Assembly (NCBI GenBank): GCA_964017065.1
Contig: OZ024792.1
Location: 1,951,254 to 2,015,253 of the forward strand
DNA from: Haliclona indistincta
Lineage: Eukaryota > Porifera > Demospongiae > Haplosclerida > Chalinidae
Direction of reading: 5' to 3'
Length of the DNA stretch: 64,000 bases
The notes under the pieces were generated by a model. It had not been told where the DNA came from and ran no database searches. It was given only the letters and a program-made list of their open reading frames with translations. The position numbers and the translations under genes were made by a program. This document shows positions 1 to 11,868 of this stretch, one piece after another (positions within the stretch are counted from its first letter, which is position 1; each line of letters starts with the position of its first letter).

Positions 1-154
1 ATTAGCTACTTCACTTAGTAGACACCTTAATTCATTAACCTATGGTAGCTTCACTAAGGCTGCTTGGCTATAGTGGAGTCTTGCTAATCCGGGGAAGCAA
101 AAAGTTGTCAAACGCATCCTGTTTGTAGAGGTGTTAGTCTGCATTCGAGGTTAC

Positions 155-3100
155 ACTGGCGCAATGAACATCTTGCTTAGTATAGGCAGTATTGTCACCT
201 CTACTACCTGAGCTAAGTTGATAAAAGATACACTGCTGTGGTTTAAAACTTTGGGTCACTAAATGAATGTAAGCTTCTCTGTCGCAAATTTTAAGCTGTA
301 TGCATATAAAATGATCTCTTACAGGTCAGGGCAATGTTCAGCAGTGAATGTTCGAGGTCCTCCAGAACACATTGAGCGCAACATATTGTAGAAATGCACC
401 TCACTATTACAAAGTGTCCGAGAGGCACAGCAGTTATCAGATTGTACTGAGCAGGTATCGGGCTGAGACGAGGTACTGTCACACAATTTGGTAACATAGC
501 CAACCACACTGTTTCGTTTGACCACACCAATTCTCAAAAGGTCTTCGAATATCTGAGGCTGCTCCTGTCCAAAGAATTGATACGCCGAGTAGGTTTCGTT
601 CGTCTTATTAGTGATTTTGTCGCCTTGAAACCCAGCAATATAGCCATTCTGGTCAATATAGTAGATTGTTGTGTTCACTTCAGCTGGTGCTTGGCGAAGG
701 AAGGAGTGGCTAGTCACCATGCCGACCACGCCCAGTGATGTCTTGATGCTGGGGACCTTTAGTAGCAGCTGCTGGACTGTCACCATTGTTTGATTGGGAC
801 CTAGAATGGAAATGTACAATAGCTTTTGAATTCATGTTGAACTATTTGCGAGAAAGTTGTGAGCATGCAAGCTAGCTATAGTACCTGCAAACACAGCCAG
901 GTCATCATCACTAGTGACTGTATGCTCACTCAGAGCAATATAGTTGATTACTGCAAGGTCAGTGCAGCTGACATTGTGAGTGACCCCTTCTTTCCAGACG
1001 CACCATTGGAGCCCAGAGCTCAGTTGAATAAAGAACCTAAAATGATTTGAACAGAAGTTACAGACCCTCAGGCCAACTCGCCTCAGGCACATAACACATT
1101 TCCTGTGCATTACATGCCTAGCGTTCCACAGTCCGCTATAAGATTTCATATACCTTATTGATTTTATCAGAACAAGTCTTATTGTCTCAGTCTGGTAACT
1201 GGCTCACTATATATGTACTTATGTCATTAATCCTGGAATTATCAGTGATTGCGTAATTGAGCTATTTTGAACGTTAGATGATCTTCCCATCATTGGTTAT
1301 AAATTAGTGATGTCACTCACTAAATTAGGATCATAGAGAGCTCAAAATTTGTGAATTTCATGAACAACCTAGTCACTCACCCTAGTGAACTGTCAGTATA
1401 CTGTAACTCGCCCTAGAATACTGTAACTCGCCCTAGTATACTGTCACTCACTCTAGTATACTGTCACTCACCCTAGTATACTGTCACTCACCCTAGTATA
1501 CTGTCACTCACCCTAGTATACTGTCACTCACCCTAGTATACTGTCACTCACCCTAGTATACTGTCACTCACCCTAGTATACTGTCGCTCACCCTAGAATA
1601 CTGTAACTCGCCCTAGTATACTGTCACTCACTCTAGTATACTGTCACTCACCCTAGTATACTGTCACTCACCCTAGTATACTGTCACTCACCCTAGTATA
1701 CTGTCACTCACCCTAGTATACTGTCACTCACCCTAGTATACTGTCGCTCACCCTAGTATACTGTCACTCACCCTAGTATACTGTCACTCACCCTAGTATA
1801 CTGTCACTCACCCTAGTATACTGTCACTCGCCCTAGTATACTGTCACTCGCCCTAGTATACTGACACACACCCTAGTATACTGTCACTCACCCTAGTATA
1901 CTACTATCACTGCTGTTGTTCAGGTACTCGGTCCAATGTTCAATAGCATTACTCTCATTCAAATAGCACAGATCACCGACCAGTGGTGTGACCAACTCCT
2001 CCACACCTAGTGAAGAGAGGAAGGAGGGAGGGAGGGAGTGAGTGAAGGGAGTAAGTGAGGGAGACAGAGTCCACATGGTTGCTTACAGTCTCCAACACTA
2101 GTGTTCATGAGAGTCCTGTTCAAAATATCTATCAAGAAATTTCGAGAATTCACTTCGTTTGTGTAATTAATGTCAGCACAATATGACCTTGTGAGAGAAA
2201 GATAAAGAGAGAAGGATAGACAAGATTATGATGTGGTCTAACGTGTTGCTCTGAAGGATCACTTCTCCAGGTAGGTCAGGGAGGAGATCAATGAGGCTTG
2301 TTAGTTGAGTGGAGGTGAGAGGGGGGTAGGAGGGCAGCAATACTCCCGATGACGGCAACTTGAGAGCCAAGCTAATGAAGATCAAAATTTAATATCAAAA
2401 TTTGCAAAAACTTTTTGTGATTCAAACTAGGCTAAGGGCGGCAGTTGTCTATATAAAATCACATTTAGTCCCTGCTCATGCTAACCCACAAGCTTTACTG
2501 TAACTAGTCAATACCTAAATGTGACATTTGTGAGAGGAACCATGTAGTAGGTGACATTTTCCGACAAATATCGCCTCTGGATAAAGAGATAAAACACATG
2601 AAACATTCTGTGCACAGCGATATATCGATACATTACCTGTGCATCGATCGGTATAAAGGAGAGCAACCGCTGCTGCTCTGTGACAAGAGAGACCAGTTTC
2701 CGTCTCAAGTCATTGAGCTGCTCAGTCTGATTAGACAGAACAAACTCATAGTCATGAAGATTGAATGTGTATATAGAGACTGTAGAGATCCCACGAAGGA
2801 TGGGATGAGAGAGAAGCTGAGCATTGTTGTTGACTATGAATCCGTAACCCAAGTTACCAAGCTAGGGGAGAGAGAGAGAGGGGAGAGAGAGAGAGGGAGA
2901 GAGAGAGAGGGAGGGAGGGAGGGAGGGAGAGAGAGAGAGAGAGAGGAGGGAAAAGGGAAAGGAGAGAGGAAAGGAGGGAAGTTAACAGCAAATGTTTCAG
3001 TATTGAGAAGTAAAATTATTATTATTATAACACTGAATTGCATTTCAGTTTGAGAGAGCTATAAGCATAATTATTGTGTATTAATACAGAGTAACGCAAG

Positions 3101-6099
3101 TGTATTTTTACATTTGTGTCACCTTTGACAGTGACACATCAAAGCTGTCATGTGTAACTCAACTAGGAACCAATACAGTAACTGTACACAAGGCATGCTC
3201 AGTGAAATGTTCAGGGTGTCACTTACTCTACGTGCATTCAATCTTCTCCTGATATTTTGTCCTAGAATATCAAGCCCCATGACCCCCAAAAACCCTTCTC
3301 TTCCTCCCTCTCTGGCTCTCAACGGCTGACTGATAGTGACCAAGATATCCGAATTAATTGAGTCAATAAATTGCTCATTGAAATAGTCTCCAATGCTGCG
3401 AAACGGAGCATTGGTGGAGTTGACGAGACGATTGAGCTCCTCAGTGAAGGCATGGACATTAGTCACTACATCGTTGTAGCTATGAATACGTTTAATAATA
3501 CCTGTAAGGAGAGAAAAGAAATGAGTTGAGAGATTGGTAGAGCATTCTTGTCCAAGGGTCTCCAAACAGCAAACATATACTGTGTTTATACTTGCACAAC
3601 TGAACCGTGCCAGGACAGCACAGTTTGAGTGCGCTTACACTGGCGATCACAACAGTATTGGTCAAAACCGAACCGTACTAACTGTTTAAAATTCAACAAA
3701 CTATGCTAAATCAGTTCCAACCAACTTTGTCACAAATACGAGAGGACAGAATACTGGAGTTTGATTCAATGTTCACCTCTGTTTTGGCAGGCAAGCTGTT
3801 TCAATGGCTGATCGCTGCCATGATTTCCAACGATATAGCTGAAGACCCTGACATCAGTACCAGCAGCTCTATCATTGAACAACTTGAGATCAATGTCGAC
3901 ATTACCATCCGATAAGATCACTATCAGCTTGTGACATGAAGTACTGTTCTATAGTGACATAAAATTGTCAATAAAATTTATGTGAAAGAGCAGTAAAATT
4001 TTACAAATGATCTACCAAACCTCGGAGAAAAATTACATGCAAAAGGAAAAAGCTATTATAGGTATCTACTGCTGCAAAACCATGTAATTTTCTTATTTTA
4101 ATGCCAAAATAATTTTATGTGTTCTACGATACCTTCAAATTGTCAAGACCCAATTGTAGCCCATGGTCAAAGTTAGCAACTCCATCATGCAGCCTGGTGC
4201 TCTGCAGCAAGTGGTTCATAGCCGCTTTGTTCTCAGCAGAAGCAATGGTTCTGTTCATGAAGCATCCTCCATAGGGACTTGGTTTATCGTTCACGCTTAG
4301 GACATAAAAGAAATCATTTCCTGAGAGTGTAACGATGATTTCCGTTGCAGCTAGCCGAGCCAGAGAGGAGCTGAGCTCAAACATGCTACCACTAGTGTCA
4401 AGCAAGATCACCACATGCTTGCTACCAGAGATTGTGTTCACATACCTAGAGAGAGGGAGGGAGGATGGTAGAGGAAGGAGAGAAAGAGAGAGGGAGGGAG
4501 GATGGTAGCGATATAGAGAGGGAGGAGAGAAAGAGAGAGGGAGGAAGGATGGTAGAGAAATAGAGAGGGAGGAGAGAAAGAGAGAGGGAGGGAGGATGGT
4601 AGAGATATAGAGAGGGAAGAGAGAAAGAGAGAGGGAGGAAGGATGGTAGAGAAATAGAGAGGGAGGAGAGAAAGAGAGAGGGAGGGAGGATGGTAGAGAA
4701 ATAGAGAGGGAGGAGAGAAAGAGAGAGGGAGGAAGGATGGTAGAGATATAGATAGGGAGGAGAGAAAGAGAGAGGGAGGGAGGATGGTAGAGAAATAGAG
4801 AGGGAGGAGAGAAAGAGAGAGGGAGGAAGGATGGTAGAGAAATAGAGAGGGAGGAGAGAAAGAGAGAGAAGGGAGGGAGAAAAATAGAGGGAGGGAGGAA
4901 GGAGAGAAAGAGAGTGGAGGGATAAAAAGAGTGCAAGGAAAGAGACAGGGAAAGAAAGAGTAAGACCGCAAGAGAGGAACACAATGTATACCATTGTCGG
5001 CTCTTGGCATTAAAGGTATCCACTGGATCAAAGGGACATCTGTTTGGGTCTTTAGTCAGCAAATAAGAATAAGAATAAACTGCAGAAAACATACAGACGT
5101 ACTATAATACAATGAGTATCATAAAGATGTCAGTATAAATCCTGTTTGTGCAGTGCTATTGATTTACTCGGATAGAAGAGTACAGCTGATGAATTCCCGC
5201 CAAAAAACTGAACTCCTATTAGCTGAGGATAGTGATCACGCTGAGTGAGTGACTCATAGTTGTTCTTTAACACATCCGTGAGGCCGTTGGTCCATTGCGC
5301 AAAACACAGGACTGGCTCGGCTGGGAAAGAAAAGCAGGTTGAACATAACTTCAAACTCTTACAAGTTTCTAACCTAGTTTATTTACAGGCAATGGCACAT
5401 GTATTGAAGAGAAACTGAAGTTCACATTGTCGCCAAAGAATTGATTGAATTCGAGTTCTGGCAGATGAGCAGGGTCATCGGTTGCGTGATAGTACGATGC
5501 ATTAGTAGCGGTCCCATTACATTCAGTGGTAGCATTGAAACACTCGTCATAATTGTAACGCACAGAATGTCTCCTGCAGGTCTCAGAGCAGCAACTAGTA
5601 TTGTAGTTCTCTTCATAGAGCTTCACTCCAATGTCTGTGTTGTTTTGAAGCGACGATGTGAGGATCTCAAAGTCTCTATCAACGTCGGCAGCAACCTCCT
5701 GAGCAACACGGGTACCATTGACCACTGTCACTGTGGTGTTCCACAGAGACTGATTGTAGATCTGAAAAAGAAAATCAAAGATCAGACTTTGCAGTGTGTG
5801 TGTGAGTGTGTGTGTGGTAGACAGATAGAATAAGGGAGAAAGCGGATGTGGATGCTATTTACAGACATTTAAAAGCTCTGTGATACAGGTAGCCTCATTA
5901 AACGTGGTCCGCAAAGCTTGTTTTATAGTTGACAGTTTATCTTCAAAAGACCTGCAAGACAAGCAAACAATCGCCGAGTCAACACAAGTGCTTTCTTATC
6001 ATACATGTATGGTTCTTACTCGTTCGCCTGGCTGTGTGCGCGGCCCAGTAGGACGCAAAACAAACCCAACACAAGGAAAAGCTGTCTTTCGACCTCCAT
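155..6099 (-). CDS. Alpha2-delta / CACHD1-like VWA and Cache domain protein (multi-exon, 3' end unresolved)
   Basis: Exons in transcript order: 6099-6020, 5951-5867, 5761-5374, 5320-5168, 5079-4992, 4445-4133, 3948-3777, 3501-3227, 2861-2637, 2576-2515, 2371-2243, 2187-2087, 2006-1892, 1036-885, 800-323 and possibly 212-155. Reading phase is preserved across every junction, giving about 938 residues before the uncertain last exon. Residues 1-24 are a signal peptide (MEVERQLFLVLGLFCVLLG). A VWA_N region follows (NVNFSF, then QFFGGNSS and FYP), then the RQWY step into a VWA domain with an intact MIDAS motif DTSGSM. Next come a Cache domain (LGYGFIVNNN, LLSHPILR) and the NVTYYMVPLTNVTFSLAL segment typical of alpha2-delta proteins. 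A second Cache-like part (IYYIDQNGYI) and a cysteine-rich end are in exon 800-323. Family members are extracellular, usually membrane-anchored, partners of voltage-gated calcium channels. The donor of exon 5951-5867 (GTCTGT) is weak. Neither the stop codon nor the anchor was located. Confidence 0.85.
1372..1904 (-). repeat. 20-bp minisatellite, about 25 copies, each carrying a 5' splice-site consensus
   Basis: The plus-strand unit is CTGTCACTCACCCTAGTATA, repeated head to tail with few substitutions. On the minus strand, the sense strand of the VWA/Cache gene, every unit contains TACTAGG|GTGAGT. The rightmost unit coincides with the end of exon 2006-1892, so the array looks like an amplified exon/intron boundary extending into the intron. 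No unique spacers are present. Confidence 0.95.
2866..2976. repeat. GA/GGGA-rich low-complexity tract
   Basis: Purine-rich simple sequence (GAGA, GGGAGGGA) in an intron of the VWA/Cache gene. On the sense (minus) strand it is a long pyrimidine tract directly before the acceptor of exon 2861-2637. Confidence 0.9.
4446..4960. repeat. 47-bp GA-rich minisatellite, about 8 copies
   Basis: Units share GGATGGTAGAGAAATAGAGA followed by GGGAGGAGAGAAAGAGAGAG and recur every 47 bp. They fill the intron between exons 5079-4992 and 4445-4133 of the VWA/Cache gene. Long open frames through it encode only Ser/Leu/Pro-rich low-complexity sequence and are not genes. Confidence 0.9.
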
Positions 6100-6516
6100 A
6101 TCAGTGCCTCGAGATCATGTTGTCTTCCGCTTCTTGTGGGTTAAAATTTTAATTATCTAGAAGGAGGAGCTCATACGTTTCCTGCTCGTTTTCCTGATCG
6201 TGTTCTCTCTGCATTTAGTTCGAGCGCTATCTATTGTTTCAGATCACCAGCAACGCTGCAGACACCGCTCGATCCTCACCAACAAAACGTCCATTGTACA
6301 TGTGTACGTAGACAGTAAGTTTAGTGGACTAAAGAATTGTGAATTTCATTATGTGGTATTCCTGCAGTAGAACTTGTCATTCCTGCACAAGCTGCTTGTT
6401 GTCAAGAGAAGTACTCCAAAGAAGCGGTTTTAACAGCAAAATGAGTCACCTTTGACGGCCCAACGCGTCAATCGCCTACAATTCTGACCTCTACTGTGGG
6501 TGTGTCAGGGTTGGAA
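6100..6516. promoter_or_regulatory. Intergenic spacer between two divergent genes
   Basis: This 417-bp gap separates the start codon of the minus-strand VWA/Cache gene from that of the plus-strand TLC-like gene. It should hold both 5' UTRs and promoters, perhaps a shared one. I recognise no specific element in it. Confidence 0.4.
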
Positions 6517-7275
6517 ATGATTCCATTGCTGGTGTTCACAGCAATCTACTCTGCTCTCGCGAGCAAGATTGTGTTCTACCAGCAGCAAAGATTGACACCA
6601 GTAAAGTTAAAGCAGGCTAAAGCTGTGATAAGGACTATCGAAATACTTAACGTAATAAATGCGATCGTTACTTCACTTCTCAGCTCATGGGTGCTCTTGT
6701 TTGCAGGCATAGAAGAGATTACTAATATCAATGGAAGACTGCAAGGATACAATCAGCTTGCAAGTTGGACAATAGAAGCTGTCTGTGGCTACATAGTCGT
6801 GGAGCTAGCTCTGTGTTTTATCTCGCGCTGCAGACTGTCAAGACAATCTTGGGATTTATTAATCGACTATTGCAATGAAATGGTTATATTCCATGTGGTC
6901 GCCCTTTTCGGTCTTGCATCGGTTCTGGTCTTGGATTCAGGCTATACTGTAGCAATGTGGGTTATATGGTCTGAAATAGCATCAGTATTCACAGGAATTG
7001 AACACGAATTTCACTATGCCTCGATCATACCAAGAAAATACAAGGAATGGTTTTCTCTACTGTTCAACATCGTCTGCACTGTGTCTATAGTGTTGCAAAG
7101 AGCGGTTGTGTTTCTATGGTTGCTAGGACTCTGTGTGGTTCAATTTACCTGGAAATCATCCTTCGTTTGTCAACTGAGTATTCTCTGTGTGGGAACAGCT
7201 CTAAATATTTATATTGCAAGCGATCAAGTCAGAGAAACCTTTAGACTTATAAAATCCAGTCAAAAGAACGTTTAG
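6517..7275 (+). CDS. TLC (TRAM-LAG1-CLN8)-like multi-pass membrane protein
   Basis: A single exon encodes 252 residues from the ATG at 6517 (MIPLLVF). The open frame extends upstream to 6496, but only through a GTG, which is not a credible start here. The protein has about six or seven hydrophobic segments. The central block (GYIVVELAL, then FHVVALFGLASVLVL, then SEIASVFTGIEHEF) matches the TLC-domain pattern: a helix with an acidic residue, a His-Val-Val-Ala-Leu helix, then a Ser-Glu-containing helix. TLC proteins handle lipids such as ceramides or tune membrane composition. The substrate cannot be read from the sequence, and the ceramide-synthase double histidine is absent. A polyadenylation-like AATAAA lies near 7463. 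Confidence 0.6.
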   Translation: MIPLLVFTAIYSALASKIVFYQQQRLTPVKLKQAKAVIRTIEILNVINAIVTSLLSSWVLLFAGIEEITNINGRLQGYNQLASWTIEAVCGYIVVELALCFISRCRLSRQSWDLLIDYCNEMVIFHVVALFGLASVLVLDSGYTVAMWVIWSEIASVFTGIEHEFHYASIIPRKYKEWFSLLFNIVCTVSIVLQRAVVFLWLLGLCVVQFTWKSSFVCQLSILCVGTALNIYIASDQVRETFRLIKSSQKNV

Positions 7276-7599
7276 TAACGTCTGGCATTTGAATCAGAAA
7301 TTTGTGAACATGTACACATTCATTGCATTCATGACAGATGATGACACACTTCATAGATATTTTTACCTGATTTTTACTGTTGATAAGACATGACAACTTA
7401 ACAAGTTTTGACACTCGTGTAAACATGGAACACATGCACAAACCATTGGGACTAAAAAAAACAATAAAAGTTCCCTTGCACTCGAAGGTAGACTACTGAC
7501 CTGCACTTTCTGCATGAAGTAGATGAACTACTGCATCTTCTTCGCAAAATAGTTACACTCTACTTATGATCATCAACATACCTTTGCTTTATCTAGCCC

Positions 7600-7922
7600 G
7601 CCCACGCACTTAACACGAGCCCCGCCTACATCTAACAACATGTCGCTTGCTATTCCAGAATGTTTTTGCTCAATAGCTGCATAGAAACTTTTACCTCACA
7701 ATCTTCTTGTGATAGTATAATATGCACGCAACAGATAGATCTGATGCAGTATTCTAGATCTAGTTCAGGTCAGCCCCGCCTTTCTACTTTATATGCAAGT
7801 GCGTGGGCGAGAGCTAGCAACATGTATTATAAATGCGCGCGTGCAGCTGAACAGTCGAATCTGTTAGCGCTTCGACTGTATGTGAACCAGGAAACAAAGG
7901 TAGCAGCAGCCTTTGTTGAAAT
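7600..7922 (+). promoter_or_regulatory. Probable promoter and 5' UTR exon of the DEATH/NHL gene
   Basis: A good donor (AAAT|GTGAGT) at 7922/7923 and an acceptor (CTGTTTAG) ending at 8007 define a probable leader exon. None of its frames joins the downstream coding frame without a stop, so it is read as non-coding. The exact transcription start is unknown. Confidence 0.4.
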
Positions 7923-8034
7923 GTGAGTGTGTTTTCAATACATTCAGCTGTCGTTTACGTTCTCATGCTAAACTTGCATCCTGTTGTTTCTCGCCTACAC
8001 TGTTTAGATTCTGACAACAAGGGTGAAGTTTGTC

Positions 8035-11000
8035 ATGGATCGGAGCATCGTTCCTCGGCACAAGGTCTGTCGAACCTTCTACAACAGCTTTTACGCTCTT
8101 CGCCTACAAGTGCGCCTGCGTGGTCAGTCGATCGAGCTCATTTATGGTCGGACCAATCCACAGCTCTCGTGCAAGACTTTTCCAACCACTTCATTCGCTC
8201 CTGTTCTGCAGGAGCTGTTTCAAGTCTTCTCCCAGTACGGGGTCACCAATTTTGGCCGATGTTGGTCTGATCCGTTGCCGATTGTAGAAGTCGAGTTTGA
8301 CGATTTGGACTTCTCTGTGAAATCACTGCTGGAAAGCTTTGAGGAGATCGAGCCATTGGTGTGGAGAGTCTTTCATGATGCGTTTAAAAGCGAGTGTCTG
8401 TCATCTGGAAAGCAACCAAAGCAGTACGGAAATGGACATCGCTCAGGCTCGCCTCAGCAATCAATGAGTTGCAGTATAGAGTTGCTGTTCTTCACTCCCA
8501 ATCACTATCGTAGAGAGGTGGACATACTGCCTGTGACTCTAGCCAACTACGGTCATATGGAGAAACAGATGGAGAGCTCACTTGTCTTCGATTTCCCTTC
8601 AGCAATCCAGCAGTACCACAAGCGAGAGCCACCCCTAGTGAAAGGTTAACATTGTGCATATTGTACTATGTACCCATTAGTGAAAGCTTGTGCATTGATC
8701 CATAAGTTGTTTTTAGTCAGTGTTGTCAACTTGAACTGTGGGGTGTTGTCAACTTGTGTTTGCTAGCTGCTAACATATGTAACGGGTCGTTTTTCTCTTC
8801 CAGAGCAAATTGACACTGCTGTTCTTCACACCGACTTGGTCGAGGTTACCAGCTGGTTTCATCTCGGTCTCCTACTGCTGGTTCAAGAAGGACAGCTGCT
8901 GAATATCCTCTTCAGTTCTCGTCAAGTAGCTTCTTGTCGGGTGCAACTCATAGAACAGTGGTTGATGAGAGAGAGAGTGAGGCAAGACAAGCAGCTGCTG
9001 AGCAAGATAATAGCAGCTGTGCTAGCTGCTGGAAGAAAGAGCATTGCCACATGCTTGTCAAAGAAATATGGTGAGATTCATAGCATGCAAGACTCGTGAA
9101 TAATGTATTTATGCATAGTTTGGTATTTGTCATATGCAATGTTTTCTCTTGTGTTGTCCAGCAATGCACACTCTCTCACAAACACCGAGATTGTTGACCA
9201 ATTCTTGTCATGTTTATTATTCTCTGTTGTACATGCACAGGCATTGCGATGAACGAAGAAAAGATGCTCTCAACTACCGTAGGCATTCCACCGGCTATTG
9301 TAAGCACTTGTACATTCTCTTTGATTGATAGCGCTTCTTGTTTGTCTTTTGCAGGAAAGTCTGCTTACTGATCCAGAAATTGATGACATGAAGGAAGATC
9401 TGGAGGAGAAGGACCACCAGCTCATGGAGAAACAGAAGACTCTAGAGCAGTACACCAAGGAACAGGTCATGCTCAAGCTATCATGTGCTGGACTCAGGAA
9501 GAGCCTGCAGCAAATTTCCGAGGAAGTTAGGGACAAGATTGCCGAAGTAAAAACAAAGGAAAAAGATAGAGACATTAGTCAGAAAGAAGCAGTCTCGCTG
9601 GAAGTCTTCCGTGAGCTGTTGGAGAGAGAAGTAGATTCACTTGACAGTGAACTGGAAGGGGCCAGCTTCTTTGTGACTCGCAACATAAATGAAAGACTTG
9701 AGCAGAACCAGCGGCAGCTAAGGAATGTCGCTGAGATGCTGAGCAGGAGAAGAAGCCATGTCAGTGATCTAGCTGAGCAGCTCAAGACCGCTGAAGGAGC
9801 CCTTAGAGTTGCCAAGGAACGAGTGGTGCAACTGAATGAAGAGTGGTTTCAAGAGAGCAGCAAGATTGTGTCAAAATCTCAACAGATGCATCAACTGAAG
9901 CGTGTGATGGACCAGATCAAGGGAAGAGTGATGGTAAGAGCAGGCGGGATCGACCAGCTGCTCCAACAGAAGATGGCTGCAAGAAACAAACCACGACCGC
10001 CAGTTTTTCAAGTAAGAAAATTTTAATACATCTGCACTGCTACTAACTTTGTACATCTTTTAGCTTCAAATTTCTGTGACAAAGGAGAGCATTGAATCAA
10101 AAGAGCAAGAACTGAATCGTCTGATAAAACAAGAGGAGAAAGCAGCCAATAAGACCACAGCCTTGCAATCGACCACTGCAGACAAAGAAAAGACAGTCAA
10201 TCAACTGTTACTGAAAATCAAGCAGCAGAATAATGGAGTAGGGAATAACAGAATATCAGGCACTAACCAGACGAAGGAGGAAGAGGATCAGAATGACAGC
10301 AGCAATGAGTCACAGTTACTGGAATATCTAGAGCTGCTGGAGGAGTTAGCTGATTTGAAGGAACGGCTTCTTGAAGCAAAGGAAGAGAAATGGGAGCTGG
10401 AGAGAAGAATATCAGCTGTGAAATCTGAGTGTGCTTATCAAAAAGAGAATCTATCAGTGATGGAGGCAGAAATGGTAAGTACAGCATGCGTGATAACAAA
10501 ATGCCAACGCTATGAGGTGAATAGTGCATGAACAAATTTATTACAGTGAATATCGGAGGAAGCGAATTCCTCGAACTACTTGCCCTCTTTGAAGATTGCA
10601 AAGTGGTAATCATTATCGTGACCTGTTTATGATTCATTAGTTAGTCGAATAAATAATCATATTCATGACTATTGTTTATCTATTCATAGGGTGACTCAGA
10701 GCCTGGTAATAATGGTACTGCTGACGGAGAACGAGAGTCTTCGCTTGTGGAGTGCGTCCTCACAGCTGGAGAAGTAGGAGAAGTTGAAATCGGTCATCCG
10801 GTTCAGTTTATCATTCCTCTTGAAGAAAAGACCAAGCTCAACCCAAGAAAACACACCTTCACAGCTGAGTTAAAAGCATCTAGTGACAATTCTGTCATCG
10901 CAATTTCCGTGGGTTACAAAGCCACAAAGCCGCCTACACTCACTGCTATTTGTCAGCCGACAGTTCGCGGACGGCACCAGTTACATGTGAAGGCAAATAA

Positions 11001-11868
11001 TAAAACACTCATCAAAGATAGTCCTTTCGCAGTCTTTGTCAAGTATCACCCAAATCTGATCACAGGAGAGCCTGTAAAGGTCATAAATGGATTCAGCTAC
11101 CCGTATGGAATCACTACAGCTACTAATTCCTCTCATTTGATAGTGACAGACTGCAGAAAGCAACAGGTTGTGGTGATAGAGAGAGACACGCAGAGGAAGG
11201 TCATGACTATCGGAAACCAGGCAATGAACTGCAAGATAAAGCTCCCCAATGGAGTCACGGTGGATAAAGCCGGAAACATCTACATCTCAGACTCAGGGAG
11301 TCATAATATCCACAAATTCTCTCCCGAAGGGACTCACATAACCTCTGTTGGGTCTAAAGGTGAAAAATTGCTACAGTTTGGTTTTCCCTATGGAATTAAG
11401 TTTGCTCCGGACAATCTCTCTCTCCTTATCTGCGATCACAATAACTTTCGTATTCAGGTGCTCGGGATGGACCTGAAGTACAAGCAGTCTATTTATACCG
11501 GCAGCCCCTATGATGTCACAGTTGATCAAAATGGAGTATTGTACATCACAGATCGATGTAATCACACCATTCACGTCCATGATGCAACGAAGAACGGTCA
11601 ATCACGAACAATTGCTAGTCGTGGAACAGAGCAAGGTCAGCTGTTGGAGCCACGTGGTATATGCATCAACCAGCAAGGATTTCTCTTTGTGGTCGAGGAA
11701 ACAACTTGTCGAGTGTCGGTGTTTGAGAAAGACGGAACATTTGTGACATCGTTTGGAAGAGAAGGAAAGGAAGCAGGAGAGTTTAACACTCCACAAGGCA
11801 TAGCCGTGGATGACGATGGTTTTGTGTATGTTTGTGACATGCTCAATCACAGAGTACAGGTCTTCTAA
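8035..11868 (+). CDS. DEATH domain - coiled coil - filamin repeat - six NHL repeat protein
   Basis: Exons 8035-8644, 8804-9070, 9241-9299, 9355-10011, 10064-10474 and 10690-11868 join in phase to give 1,060 residues. Residues 1-203 form an N-terminal region I do not recognise. A DEATH domain covers about 205-292 (WFHLGLLLL, LIEQWLMRERV, IATCLSKKYG). A long coiled coil rich in Glu, Lys and Gln spans about 310-670. A filamin/ABP280 Ig-like repeat follows (HTFTAELKAS, YKATKPPTLTAIC, SPFAVFVKY). Six NHL repeats close the protein (YPYGIT, LPNGVTVDKAGNIYISDSG, FNTPQGIAVDDDG), enough for one beta-propeller. The coiled coil, filamin and NHL order is that of TRIM2/3/71, but RING and B-box are absent and a DEATH domain stands in front. 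It is probably a cytoplasmic adaptor in death-fold signalling. The domain calls are firm; the function is inferred. Confidence 0.85.

Noticed and set aside
1372..1904. CRISPR-like array
   Set aside because: The repeats are directly adjacent with no unique spacers and lie in a eukaryotic intron; this is a minisatellite.
2598..3053. Plus-strand open frame of 151 codons rich in Arg, Glu and Gly
   Set aside because: It is antisense to a Cache exon and then runs through a GA tract; no gene context.
3591..3690. Second copy of the 13164 MITE
   Set aside because: AACTGAACCGTGCC and AAACCGAACCGT resemble its ends, but no second inverted arm or duplication is clear.
4124..5092. Long Ser/Leu/Pro-rich open frames on the minus strand
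   Set aside because: They are translations of the GA-rich minisatellite intron. Only the flanking exons 5079-4992 and 4445-4133 are coding.
9134..9328. Open frame between DEATH and coiled-coil exons
   Set aside because: A short exon at 9241-9299 in another frame joins both neighbours in phase, so this frame is a shadow.
10547..10607. Candidate exon between 10474 and 10690 in the DEATH/NHL gene
   Set aside because: Its only open frame needs a phase-1 donor upstream, but the upstream exon ends in phase 0. Direct joining of 10474 to 10690 keeps the frame.
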